The notes beneath the pieces are model-generated. The model did no database searches. It saw only the letters and a list, made by a program, of their open reading frames with translations, and was not told the DNA's origin. The translations under genes and the position numbers were made by a program. This document shows positions 50,597-58,984 of a DNA stretch of 64,000 nucleotides, in pieces. The stretch spans positions 1-64,000 of the forward strand of contig UQBM01000006.1 in NCBI GenBank assembly GCA_900539265.1. Direction: 5' to 3'. The stretch comes from an uncultured Mollicutes bacterium (GTDB taxonomy: Bacteria; Bacillota_I; Bacilli_A; ML615J-28; CAG-313). The first letter of the stretch is position 1; each line of letters opens with the position of its first letter.

Positions 50597-51751
50597 ATGC
50601 CACTTTTTATTTATGAAGATTTAGTGGAAAAAAATGTTAAAATAATTTCTTCTTATACAAGAAGAAAAATTATGGCAGTCGTTAAAAGTGATGCTTATGG
50701 ATTATCAGCAAAAAAGATGATATCACTTTTAAAAAAGGCTAACATTGATTTTTTTGTTTTTGAAAAATACTCGGAATATTTAAAATGTCAAAACTTATTA
50801 AGAGATAAAAGAGTATTAATATTAGAAAGTCCGTCAATATCACTAATACAAAATACGCCTAATAATGTGGCTTTTTCAATCAATTCAATAATTGATGCAA
50901 TTAACATTAAAGATATACAATCTAAGGTCACAATTCATTTGCGTGTTGATACAGGAATGAACCGGCAGGGAGTTAGAAATATTGAAGAGTTAGAAAAAAT
51001 TTTAACAATGTTTAAAACAAATAAAAATATTTTTATTGAAGGATTATATACTCATTTTTCTTCAGATGTCTTTGAGTCGAAATATTATGAAAAACAATTA
51101 GAGAATTTCAAGAAATATCAAAAAATAGGTCATTTTTCTATTATTCACGCAAATGCAACAAAGAGTTTAAATAAAGAATTGGTTGGTAATTATGTTAGAG
51201 TTGGAATGGCACTTTATGGTTATCATCAACCATATTTATCCCTTCAAAGATCAGTTAGTTTAATAGAAACCCCGTGTAGTGTTTTTAAAGTTAGTAAAAA
51301 AGATAAAATTGGATATAATCAAATAAAGGTTGGAAATGAAGTAGTAGGAGTGCTTCCCATTGGCTATAATGATGTCAATTTAGATGATATTACTAATATT
51401 TATCAAAAAGGTCAAAAATATGCTCTTATTGGAAAAAATTGTATGAATCATACTCATTTTTTAGCAAATGACAAAATTAATTATTTAAGTTGGTTGTCGA
51501 TTTTACCTACTAATGGTATAATAATAGATAGTAATGATTATAATTATAATTTAAATTGGTATCACATTTTAACTTCGTTGAAGGGAATGCCAAAAAATTA
51601 TATTAGAAGGAGAAATTATGACGTACCAAAAATATTTAAATATAATGGGGAAAAAGGCCTTAGAACAAAATTTAGAAAAGGAAGCAATCAAACTTTTAGT
51701 TTTAGAACTATCCAAAATGGATGGCGCAACTTTTTTTGCGAAATTAAATGA
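50597..51751 (+). CDS. alr: Alanine racemase-like PLP enzyme with a read-through tail over prmC
   Basis: A 384-residue fold-type III PLP enzyme. The PLP Lys is in AVVKSDAYG near residue 30, RVDTGMNRQG near 120, HANATKS near 185, the conserved Tyr in IGYNQIKVG near 240 and KNCMNHTHFL near 285. It would make D-alanine for the cell wall. The normal family end is at about 51615 (GMPKNYIRR). There is no stop there: the frame runs another 134 bases over the start of prmC in a different frame, adding about 44 unrelated residues. ATG 50597 with GGTGA upstream is preferred over GTG 50585. Normal enzymes are about 370 residues, so the true core is short at the N-terminus. Confidence 0.85.
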   Translation: MPLFIYEDLVEKNVKIISSYTRRKIMAVVKSDAYGLSAKKMISLLKKANIDFFVFEKYSEYLKCQNLLRDKRVLILESPSISLIQNTPNNVAFSINSIIDAINIKDIQSKVTIHLRVDTGMNRQGVRNIEELEKILTMFKTNKNIFIEGLYTHFSSDVFESKYYEKQLENFKKYQKIGHFSIIHANATKSLNKELVGNYVRVGMALYGYHQPYLSLQRSVSLIETPCSVFKVSKKDKIGYNQIKVGNEVVGVLPIGYNDVNLDDITNIYQKGQKYALIGKNCMNHTHFLANDKINYLSWLSILPTNGIIIDSNDYNYNLNWYHILTSLKGMPKNYIRRRNYDVPKIFKYNGEKGLRTKFRKGSNQTFSFRTIQNGWRNFFCEIK

Positions 51752-52466
51752 AGAAATCCCTGATGATTTAAAAAATGTATATGATGATGCTATAAATCTT
51801 TATTTAAATAATCATTTACCTATTCAACATATTATTGGATATACATATTTTTATGGTTACAAGATAAAAGTAAATGATAAAGTATTAATTCCAAGACCAG
51901 AGACAGAGGAATTAGTAGGCTATGCTATGCAAACTTATGATGATGTTTTTGATGGACAAATTGTTGATTTAGTAGATATTGGAACAGGAAGTGGAGCCAT
52001 TGCAATTGCTTTAGCCAAAGAGGAACCAAAATTTAAAGTTGTGGCAACTGATATTTCTGAAGATGCTTTATTAGTTGCAAAAGAAAATGCTTTGCAAAAT
52101 AATGCTAAAATTGAATTTATTAAAGGAAATATGTTAGAACCTCTAATTGAAAAAAATTTAAAATTTGATATTTTAGTTTCTAATCCCCCATATATTCCAG
52201 ATGATGAGTATGTTGATGATATTGTTAAAAACAATGAACCCAACATTGCTCTTTTTGGCGGTAGTGATGGAATGTACTTTTATGATGTGATTTTATCAAA
52301 GGCGGATAAAATTTTAAAAGATAAAAATATTATTTTATTTGAACATAGTTATTCTAAGAAAAAAGAAATGTTAGCACTTGTTAAAAAATATTTTCCAAAG
52401 GGAAAGGTTGAAGTAATTAAAGATTTAAATGGAAAGGATCGTTTCACGATAGTAGTTAATAATTAA
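51618..52466 (+). CDS. prmC: Release factor glutamine methyltransferase
   Basis: A 282-residue N5-glutamine methyltransferase (HemK). The N-terminal helical domain is followed by GYTYFYGYKI, IPRPETEEL near residue 93, the SAM loop VDIGTGSGAIAIAL near 117 and the catalytic NPPY in LVSNPPYIPD near 188. It methylates the GGQ Gln of RF1 encoded upstream. AGAAGGAG is 6 bases before the ATG and lies within the alr frame. It is 1 base before tsaC. Confidence 0.96.
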   Translation: MTYQKYLNIMGKKALEQNLEKEAIKLLVLELSKMDGATFFAKLNEEIPDDLKNVYDDAINLYLNNHLPIQHIIGYTYFYGYKIKVNDKVLIPRPETEELVGYAMQTYDDVFDGQIVDLVDIGTGSGAIAIALAKEEPKFKVVATDISEDALLVAKENALQNNAKIEFIKGNMLEPLIEKNLKFDILVSNPPYIPDDEYVDDIVKNNEPNIALFGGSDGMYFYDVILSKADKILKDKNIILFEHSYSKKKEMLALVKKYFPKGKVEVIKDLNGKDRFTIVVNN

Positions 52467-52467
52467 A

Positions 52468-53043
52468 ATGTTTATAGATAATAATAATCAAATATCAAAA
52501 GAAAAATTAAGAGGAAAGGTAATAGCATATCCAACAGATACCGTTTTTGGCATTGGTGCAATGATAGACGATTTAAAGGCTATAAGTAAAATATATAAAC
52601 TTAAAAAAAGAAGTTTTGATAAACCTCTTGCTATTCTTGCTTCTAAAGTAGAAGATATTTTGCCATATATTGAAATGCCGAGTGAAGAAATCCTTAACAT
52701 AATGAAAAAATATTGGCCTGGTGCTTTAACCATTATTTTTAAAAAAAATCATTCTATTACTTCCCAACATATATCAAGGTTTGACACAATTGCTTTTAGA
52801 ATTCCTAATAATACTATTGCTTTAAATATTTTGGAAAAAACGGGGCCTCTTGCTACTACAAGTGTCAATATAAGTGGTAACAAACCAATTAATACTTATC
52901 AAGAAATAGATAAGTTATTTGGTGATACAATTGATTATTTATTTGTGAAAAATGTTAATTCATCGAATATTTCTTCAACTATTATTGATGTAACCAACAA
53001 TCATTTGAAGATTGTTAGACAAGGTGAAATAAAAATTTTATAA
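52468..53043 (+). CDS. tsaC: Threonylcarbamoyl-AMP synthase (TsaC/Sua5)
   Basis: A 191-residue YrdC-domain protein that makes threonylcarbamoyl-AMP for tRNA t6A37. The family motifs AYPTDTVFGIGA near residue 20, KKRSFDKPLAIL near 45, YWPGALTIIFK near 85, FRIPNNT near 110 and LATTSVNISGN near 129 are present. It is the short TsaC form without the Sua5 C-terminal domain. It corresponds to ywlC, next to prmC and spoIIR in B. subtilis. Confidence 0.95.
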   Translation: MFIDNNNQISKEKLRGKVIAYPTDTVFGIGAMIDDLKAISKIYKLKKRSFDKPLAILASKVEDILPYIEMPSEEILNIMKKYWPGALTIIFKKNHSITSQHISRFDTIAFRIPNNTIALNILEKTGPLATTSVNISGNKPINTYQEIDKLFGDTIDYLFVKNVNSSNISSTIIDVTNNHLKIVRQGEIKIL

Positions 53044-53092
53044 AAATGGTATAATTTAACCAATATTTACCAATAATATTTTTGGTGATATT

Positions 53093-53554
53093 ATGAAAAA
53101 AAAGGTTTTACAGATTATTATATCCATATTATATTTATTTTTATTAACTTGTTGTAATCCTAAAAATAGCGAATTGCGCTTAAGAATTGTTGCTAATTCA
53201 AATAATGAAGATGATCAAGCAGTTAAGATAGAAGTTAAAGAGTTTGTCAAAGAGTATTTAGAAAAAGTTGAAATTCCTAAATTAGATTTAGCAACATTAG
53301 AAGATGAATTAAATAAGCATTTTCTAAATACTCAAATAGAAGTTAAAAGAACAAAATCTAATTATGAGGCAAAATCATATAATGGTAGATTGATTCAAGC
53401 AGGTTCTTATGATACGATTTTAATCACAATTGGTGAAGGAAAAGGAAAAAATTTTTGGACTCTTTTATATCCCGAATTTTTTGATATTTCTTTTGAGGAT
53501 GATCATGAAGTAGAATATCGTAGTTTTTTCTTTGATTTATTTAAAGGGAAGTAA
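53093..53554 (+). CDS. spoIIR: Stage II sporulation protein R
   Basis: A 153-residue secreted protein with a signal peptide whose end LLTCC resembles a lipobox. The SpoIIR signatures are clear: LRLRIVANSNNEDDQAVKIEVK near residue 27, YDTILITIGEGKGKNFWTLLYPEFF near 105-130, and the end EVEYRSFFFDLF. SpoIIR is sent from the forespore to trigger processing of pro-sigma-E by SpoIIGA. B. subtilis SpoIIR is longer (about 220 residues), so this is a shortened form. It keeps the position after tsaC known from Bacilli. Confidence 0.87.
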   Translation: MKKKVLQIIISILYLFLLTCCNPKNSELRLRIVANSNNEDDQAVKIEVKEFVKEYLEKVEIPKLDLATLEDELNKHFLNTQIEVKRTKSNYEAKSYNGRLIQAGSYDTILITIGEGKGKNFWTLLYPEFFDISFEDDHEVEYRSFFFDLFKGK

Positions 53555-53597
53555 GAATATTTAAGGCAAAAATTCGTATAATATAATGGTGATTATT

Positions 53598-54023
53598 TTG
53601 CAAGTAATAAATATAAATGAAGAATTAAAAAAGGAAATTATTAATTTTTTATCAAATATTAGCTCAGTAACGGAGATTGATGAAGACATTATATCAAGTG
53701 GTGTAGCTTTATTAGATGATAATCAAATAAAAGGTTATATTACATATGAGAAGTTCTGTGAATATGGTTTAATAAGATACTTTATTTTTCAAAAAAATTT
53801 GCCATCATCGTCAATTATTGATATGTTTTCCTCACTAGTATCAAGAGCTAAAACAGATGAGATTGAAAGTTTTATCTCGATTGGTAAAACCCAAGAAGTA
53901 ATTGATTTATTTAATGAACTTGCCTTTTATCAAATAGAACAAGATAATTTTTTGATAAATGGTCAAAATCTAAAGGGGACAGAATTAGAAGAAGCCAAGG
54001 TTTTAAAGTTTGATATTATATAA
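53598..54023 (+). CDS. Hypothetical protein, GNAT-like
   Basis: A 141-residue protein with TTG as likely start: GGTGAT at 53587-53592 is 5 bases upstream, while the ATG at 53586 lies in front of that site. The run of strands GVALLDDNQIKGYITYEK, LIRYFIFQ and the helix DMFSSLVSRAKTDEIESFISI recalls an acetyltransferase fold, but the acyl-CoA loop is not typical. No family can be named. It sits between spoIIR and rpiB; TATAAT occurs just upstream (about 53577). Confidence 0.55.
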   Translation: MQVININEELKKEIINFLSNISSVTEIDEDIISSGVALLDDNQIKGYITYEKFCEYGLIRYFIFQKNLPSSSIIDMFSSLVSRAKTDEIESFISIGKTQEVIDLFNELAFYQIEQDNFLINGQNLKGTELEEAKVLKFDII

Positions 54024-54038
54024 ATAAAAATTTAAATT

Positions 54039-54091
54039 AACATCTATTGATGATTTATTACGAAAACAAATAAATCTAAATAGATGTTTTT
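54039..54091 (+). terminator. Long-stem terminator before rpiB
   Basis: AACATCTATT (54039-54048) pairs with AATAGATGTT (54079-54088); inside, GATTTATT pairs with AATAAATC. A T run follows. Confidence 0.8.
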
Positions 54092-54116
54092 AAAATGTAA
54101 TTTTTTATTCATAAAC

Positions 54117-54145
54117 TTGTTAAAAATTCCAAAATATGTTATAAT
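54117..54145 (+). promoter_or_regulatory. Promoter of the rpiB-atp operon
   Basis: TTGTTA (54117-54122), 17 bases and TATAAT (54140-54145), 26 bases before rpiB. No other strong promoter is seen before atpB, so the ATP synthase genes are likely transcribed from here. Confidence 0.8.
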
Positions 54146-54171
54146 ACATCTTATCAAAGGGAGATGACGTT

Positions 54172-54621
54172 ATGAGAGTTGCAATTGGATCAGATCACGC
54201 AGGGTATGAATTAAAAAGTTCTTTAGTAAAGTATTTACAACATCAAAAAGTTGAGGTTCACGATATGGGTACTTTTAGCAAAGAATCGGTAGACTATCCT
54301 GATTATGCTATTCAAGTTTGTCAAACTGTAATAAGGGACAATAGTGACTTTGGTATTTTGATTTGCTATACGGGAATTGGAATGAGCATTGTCGCAAATA
54401 AAGTTAAAGGTATTAGAGCTGCTCTTGTTGATAATATTGAAAATGCTAGATTAACAAGGGAACACAATGATGCTAATGTCTTATGCTTAGGTGCTAAAGA
54501 TGTAGATTATGAAAAGGCTAAAGCAATTATTGATACTTTTTTAAATACCAATTTTACCGAAGGACGTCATTTGAATCGCGTTAAGAAAGTGATGAATATC
54601 GAAAAAAATGAAAAAAAATAA
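54172..54621 (+). CDS. rpiB: Ribose-5-phosphate isomerase B
   Basis: A 149-residue RpiB that interconverts ribose 5-phosphate and ribulose 5-phosphate. It starts MRVAIGSDHAGYELK; the phosphate and active-site motifs VDYPDYA, ILICYTGIGMSIVANKVKGIRAA (with Cys near residue 64) and REHNDANVLCLGA are present. It overlaps the next gene by 14 bases. glyA and upp, found between rpiB and atp in B. subtilis, are absent. Confidence 0.96.
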   Translation: MRVAIGSDHAGYELKSSLVKYLQHQKVEVHDMGTFSKESVDYPDYAIQVCQTVIRDNSDFGILICYTGIGMSIVANKVKGIRAALVDNIENARLTREHNDANVLCLGAKDVDYEKAKAIIDTFLNTNFTEGRHLNRVKKVMNIEKNEKK

Positions 54622-54910
54622 GGATAATTTAGTTAAAGATTTAAAAATATATAATTTAGTAATGACTAATGTTTGGCAACTTTTAACCATAATTGCTATT
54701 GGTATTTTGGCAGGATATTTATTTGAAAAATATGCAACAAATCAAGATATTAATTATATGGCCTTTTCCATTATTTTCTTTTCCATTATAGGAATTATTA
54801 ATTTTTTTGTAAGCATACTAAAAGGTGTTAAAAAATTAGAAAAAACTGATAAAGATAAAAAGACTAAGAACAAAGAAACAATTATTGATGAGCAAAATGA
54901 TGATAAATAA
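54608..54910 (+). CDS. atpZ: AtpZ/AtpI-type small membrane protein
   Basis: A 100-residue protein with two membrane helices (about residues 22-42 and 51-72) and a charged tail. The spacing and position at the front of the atp operon match AtpZ (PF09527), thought to aid assembly or Mg2+/Ca2+ supply for the F0 part. Helix 1 contains GILAGYLFEKY, a typical AtpZ glycine-tyrosine pattern. It overlaps rpiB and the next gene. Confidence 0.75.
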   Translation: MKKNKDNLVKDLKIYNLVMTNVWQLLTIIAIGILAGYLFEKYATNQDINYMAFSIIFFSIIGIINFFVSILKGVKKLEKTDKDKKTKNKETIIDEQNDDK

Positions 54911-55298
54911 TCTAACAAATGAAGATTTAAAAATATTAAAACTATCTTTTATTGTAATGTTTTGCTTAGTAATTATTTCTTTAGTTTTTGCATTTTTTAT
55001 TGATTTTTGGCAATATACATGGGCTCTTAGTATTTTAATTGGCTATATATCAGCAGTTATTTGCTATATTAAACTTGTATATGTTGTTACAAATGTTACG
55101 AATTTTATTTATCAAAACCCTAAGAAGGTTTTCATTTTAAATAATTTATCCAGTTTACTTATATATTTTATTGTTTTATTAATTAGTGTACTAGTGCCAA
55201 TTTTTAACATTTATTTATGCTTTTTAGGAATAGTAATTATTAAAATTGTTATTATAATACTTTATGGAAGAAAACCAAAAGCAAAGGAGGATGAATAG
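54888..55298 (+). CDS. atpI: ATP synthase protein I
   Basis: A membrane protein of about 136 residues with four helices, the layout of UncI/AtpI, which helps form the c-ring. It overlaps the AtpZ-like gene by 23 bases and is 2 bases before atpB. The start is uncertain: ATG codons at 54888, 54897 and 54900 are all possible. Sequence conservation of this family is low, so the call rests mainly on position and topology. Confidence 0.7.
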   Translation: MSKMMINNLTNEDLKILKLSFIVMFCLVIISLVFAFFIDFWQYTWALSILIGYISAVICYIKLVYVVTNVTNFIYQNPKKVFILNNLSSLLIYFIVLLISVLVPIFNIYLCFLGIVIIKIVIIILYGRKPKAKEDE

Positions 55299-55300
55299 GA

Positions 55301-55990
55301 TTGGATGGAATTTTAAAAGTTTATAAAAGTTCCAACTTTGCAATTATTGCGACAACAATAATAGTCTTACTTTTTATTATAATAGTTGGAATAAAATTAA
55401 AAAAACACAATCCAGATAAGCCACCAAAGGGAATTTTATTACTTGCGGAAATGTTAGTTAGTTGGACTAATGGAATGTGTCAAGAAGCGTTGGGAACAAG
55501 GTGGAAAAAATTCGCTCCTTATGTTTTGTGTGAAGGAATGTTTTTGTTAGTTGCTAATTTAAGTGGTTTACTAGGACTTACTCCACCAACAGCTAATATT
55601 TGTGTTCCTATTGCTTTAGGAATGGTAACAGGGGTAATTATGCATATATCATCCATTAAATATAATGGTTTAAAAGCATATTTAAAAGGTTTTTTAGATC
55701 CTATTCCCATTATGTTACCAATCAATATTTTTAGTGAATTGATTACACCTATTTCAATGGGACTTCGTCTTTTTGGTAATATTTTTAGCGGAACCGTTGT
55801 AATGACATTAATATATTATGTACTTGGGCAAATTTGGTTATGGATTATTCCTACTGGATATATCGTTACACCATTTATTACCCCCATTTTACATGCAATT
55901 TTTGATGTTTTTTTAGGATTAATTCAAGTATATGTATTTATGTTATTAACAGTTATTTTTATATCAGGAAAATTACCTGAAGAAGAATAA
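55301..55990 (+). CDS. atpB: ATP synthase F0 subunit a
   Basis: A 229-residue membrane protein with five or six helices. The essential Arg lies in MGLRLFGNIFSG near residue 164, and AIFDVFLGLIQVYVFMLLTVIF is the last helix. TTG is the start codon, with AGGAGG upstream; no ATG is in a suitable place. It forms the ion half-channels next to the c-ring. Confidence 0.95.
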   Translation: MDGILKVYKSSNFAIIATTIIVLLFIIIVGIKLKKHNPDKPPKGILLLAEMLVSWTNGMCQEALGTRWKKFAPYVLCEGMFLLVANLSGLLGLTPPTANICVPIALGMVTGVIMHISSIKYNGLKAYLKGFLDPIPIMLPINIFSELITPISMGLRLFGNIFSGTVVMTLIYYVLGQIWLWIIPTGYIVTPFITPILHAIFDVFLGLIQVYVFMLLTVIFISGKLPEEE

Positions 55991-56028
55991 AAAGAAAAAA
56001 TTATAGAAAATAAAAATAGGAGGAAGTT

Positions 56029-56310
56029 ATGAATTTATTAATGGAATTATTTATTTTTTTAGAGGTTATGATTACAGATGAGGGATTGAAGCAATTAGGT
56101 GCAGGAATTGGAGCTGGAATTGCTGTATTTACAGGTTTTGGCTCTGGTATTGGTCAAGGTCTATCAGCTGGGCTTGGTGCTCAAGCTGTCAGTCGTCAAC
56201 CAGAAGCTGTCGGTGCAATTCGTTCAACAATGATTGTAGGTCAAGCGGTTGCGGAAACAGCTGGTATCTATGGTTTAATTGTTGCAATTTTATTGATATT
56301 TGTATTTTAG
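56029..56310 (+). CDS. atpE: ATP synthase F0 subunit c
   Basis: A 93-residue hairpin protein with two membrane helices and the polar loop SRQPEA. The ion-binding Glu is E76 in QAVAETAGIYG. Q43 in GIGQG, V74, E76 and T77 line up with Gln32, Val63, Glu65 and Ser66 of the Ilyobacter tartaricus Na+-binding site, which indicates possible Na+ coupling; the position of Thr67 is Ala here. The N-terminus is about 15 residues longer than in most c subunits. Confidence 0.95.
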   Translation: MNLLMELFIFLEVMITDEGLKQLGAGIGAGIAVFTGFGSGIGQGLSAGLGAQAVSRQPEAVGAIRSTMIVGQAVAETAGIYGLIVAILLIFVF

Positions 56311-56327
56311 ACAAAAGGGAAAATAGT

Positions 56328-56888
56328 ATGAGCGAAGAGATTGAAAATTTATTAAATCAAGCGATTGAATTTTTAAATAAAGATCTTGAAACCTCACAAG
56401 CATTATCAAATATGTTAGTTACATTTATATTACAATTACTTGCTACTTTAGTATTATTTTTAGTAATTCGTTTTAAGTTTTGGAATGTAATTACTGCTAT
56501 GATTGAAAAAAGAGAAACTAAAATAGCGGATAGTCTCAAGGAAAAAGATGAAGCATTAAAAGAATTAGAAATAGCAAAAAAAGAAGCTGAATTTGTTAAA
56601 GTTGAATCTAAAAAGACCGCAAACTTAATTATCGAAGATGCTAAAAAAGTTTCACAAATTGAGGCTGATGAAATTTTAAATGAAGCAAGATATCAAATTC
56701 AAAGAGAAAAAGAAAATGCGCGAGATTTAATTGATAAAGAGCGCAAATCAATGCAAGAAAATATAAAAAATGAAGTTGTAGATATTGCTTTTTTAATGGC
56801 CGAAAAAATAGTAGAACATGAAATTGATAAAAAGGCCAATCAAGAATTGATTAACCAAACGTTATCAAAATTAGAAAAAAAAGATTAG
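56328..56888 (+). CDS. atpF: ATP synthase F0 subunit b
   Basis: A 186-residue protein with one membrane helix (about residues 27-47), preceded by 25 polar residues, and a long charged coiled coil to the end. The pattern FWNVITAMIEKRETKIADSL right after the helix is typical for b. It is the peripheral stalk that joins F0 and the alpha3beta3 head. Confidence 0.93.
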   Translation: MSEEIENLLNQAIEFLNKDLETSQALSNMLVTFILQLLATLVLFLVIRFKFWNVITAMIEKRETKIADSLKEKDEALKELEIAKKEAEFVKVESKKTANLIIEDAKKVSQIEADEILNEARYQIQREKENARDLIDKERKSMQENIKNEVVDIAFLMAEKIVEHEIDKKANQELINQTLSKLEKKD

Positions 56889-56895
56889 GTGCCTT

Positions 56896-57435
56896 ATGAT
56901 TACATCAGTTGGTTTGCAATATGCTAAAGCTTTATTTGATTTAGGAAGTGAAAAACATCTTGAAAATGTATATTATAATTATTTACAAATGGTTTGCAAT
57001 ATTTTAAATGAAAATAAAGATATTTTGAAAGTATTATCACATCCTTCAATAAAACTTGAAGAACGGAAAAATATTTTAAGAACTAGTTTTCAAGATTATG
57101 TTAATGAAGAATTTTTGCATTTTCTATTTGTTTTAATTGATAATTTTCGTTTAGAGGAAATTTCAGATATGCTTGATAGTTATGAATATTATTTAAATTT
57201 ATCAAATAATATTTGTAATGCAATAGTTTACAGCAAATATCAAATGCTTGAAGAGGAAAAAATGGCTTTACAAAAAGCATTGGAAAGTCATTTTAATAAA
57301 AAGATAAATTTAAAATATCAATTAAATGTAAATTTATTAGGTGGTATTATTGTTAACATTAATGGAAAAGTCATTGATGCCTCAACATTAAGGCAAATAA
57401 TACATCTTAAAAATGAATTAAAGAAAGGTTGGTAA
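56896..57435 (+). CDS. atpH: ATP synthase F1 subunit delta
   Basis: A 179-residue delta subunit. It begins SVGLQYAKALFDLG and ends with LLGGIIVNINGKVIDASTLRQI, both family signatures. It links subunit b to the top of F1. It is 7 bases after atpF and 3 bases before atpA. Confidence 0.93.
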   Translation: MITSVGLQYAKALFDLGSEKHLENVYYNYLQMVCNILNENKDILKVLSHPSIKLEERKNILRTSFQDYVNEEFLHFLFVLIDNFRLEEISDMLDSYEYYLNLSNNICNAIVYSKYQMLEEEKMALQKALESHFNKKINLKYQLNVNLLGGIIVNINGKVIDASTLRQIIHLKNELKKGW

Positions 57436-57438
57436 ATA

Positions 57439-58944
57439 ATGAAACCTTTAAAACTAGAAGAAATTAGTACTTTAATAAAAGAACAAATAAAAAAGTATGA
57501 AAAAGTTATAGATACCAAAAGTGTTGGAACCGTTATAAAAGTATATGATGGAATTGCTTTAGTTCATGGTTTAGACGATGTAATGAGTGGTGAATTATTA
57601 GAATTTCCTAATGAATTATATGGTATGGCTTTAAATTTAGAAAAAGATTATGTTGGTGCCATTTTATTTGGTTTATCTAGCAAAATTAAAGAAGGAGATA
57701 ATGTTACTTCAACTCATCGCATTTTAGAGGTACCAGTTGGAGATACTTTAGTTGGAAGAGTTGTTAATGCTTTAGGACAACCTCTTGATGACAAAGGTGA
57801 GATTAAAACAAACAAATATCGTCCTGTTGAAAAAAAAGCATCAGGAGTAATTGATCGACAAAGCGTAAAAGAACCGCTAAAGACAGGAATTAAAATTATT
57901 GATGCTATGGTTCCAATTGGTCGTGGCCAAAGAGAACTAATAATTGGTGATCGTCAAACAGGAAAAACCTCAATTGCAATTGATACAATTTTAAATCAAA
58001 AAGATGAAAATGTTATTTGTATTTATGTTGCCATTGGACAAAAAGAATCAACTGTTTCTAGTGTTATTGAAACATTAAAAAGTTATGGAGCTATGAAATA
58101 TTCAATTGTCGTTTCAGCATCAGCATCATTGCCAGCGCCACTTCTATATCTTGCTCCATATACAGGGGTTACAATGGCTGAAGAATTTATGTACAGTGGT
58201 AAAGATGTTTTAATAATTTATGATGATTTAAGTAAACATGCAGTAGCATATCGTGAATTATCATTGTTGTTAAAAAGACCACCAGGACGTGAAGCTTTTC
58301 CAGGAGATGTCTTTTATTTGCACTCACGTTTATTAGAGCGTGCCGCAAAACTTAATGATAAACTTGGTGGAGGATCTATTACTGCACTACCTATTATCGA
58401 AACTCAAGCTGGTGATATTTCTGCTTACATTCCTACAAATGTTATCAGTATTACTGATGGACAGATTTTTTTACAAACAGAAATGTTTTATTCAGGTATA
58501 AGACCTGCTGTTAATGCGGGCTTATCAGTATCAAGAGTAGGTGGAGCCGCCCAAATAAAAGCTGTGAAAAAAGTTTCTGGTACTCTTCGCCTTGATCTTG
58601 CATCTTATCGTGAACTAGAAGCTTTTACTCAGTTTGGTTCAGATTTAGATTTGGCAACTAAAGCGAAATTAGAACGCGGTAAAAGAACGGTTGAAGTGTT
58701 AAAACAAAATTTGCATGAATCAGTTACTTCAGAACAATTAGCCCTTATTATTTATGCTTTAGTTAATGGTTATTTAGATGATGTATCGGTTGATGATATT
58801 TTGTCAGTAGAAAAGAGTTTTTATCGTTTTTTAGATAATGATGAATTGGGAAAAAAATTAGTTTCATATATTAAAGAAACTTCTAATTTACCAGATGTTA
58901 ATCAAATTGATGAGGCTCTTGATAAATTTAAAAAAATAGTTTAA
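57439..58944 (+). CDS. atpA: ATP synthase F1 subunit alpha
   Basis: A 501-residue alpha subunit. The P-loop GDRQTGKTS is near residue 170, VAIGQKESTV near 200, and the signature RPAVNAGLSVSRVGGAAQ near 355. It holds the non-catalytic nucleotide sites of F1. The length is standard. Confidence 0.98.
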   Translation: MKPLKLEEISTLIKEQIKKYEKVIDTKSVGTVIKVYDGIALVHGLDDVMSGELLEFPNELYGMALNLEKDYVGAILFGLSSKIKEGDNVTSTHRILEVPVGDTLVGRVVNALGQPLDDKGEIKTNKYRPVEKKASGVIDRQSVKEPLKTGIKIIDAMVPIGRGQRELIIGDRQTGKTSIAIDTILNQKDENVICIYVAIGQKESTVSSVIETLKSYGAMKYSIVVSASASLPAPLLYLAPYTGVTMAEEFMYSGKDVLIIYDDLSKHAVAYRELSLLLKRPPGREAFPGDVFYLHSRLLERAAKLNDKLGGGSITALPIIETQAGDISAYIPTNVISITDGQIFLQTEMFYSGIRPAVNAGLSVSRVGGAAQIKAVKKVSGTLRLDLASYRELEAFTQFGSDLDLATKAKLERGKRTVEVLKQNLHESVTSEQLALIIYALVNGYLDDVSVDDILSVEKSFYRFLDNDELGKKLVSYIKETSNLPDVNQIDEALDKFKKIV

Positions 58945-58984
58945 TTTATTGTAAAATGAAATATAAAAGTGAAAGGAGTAAGTG

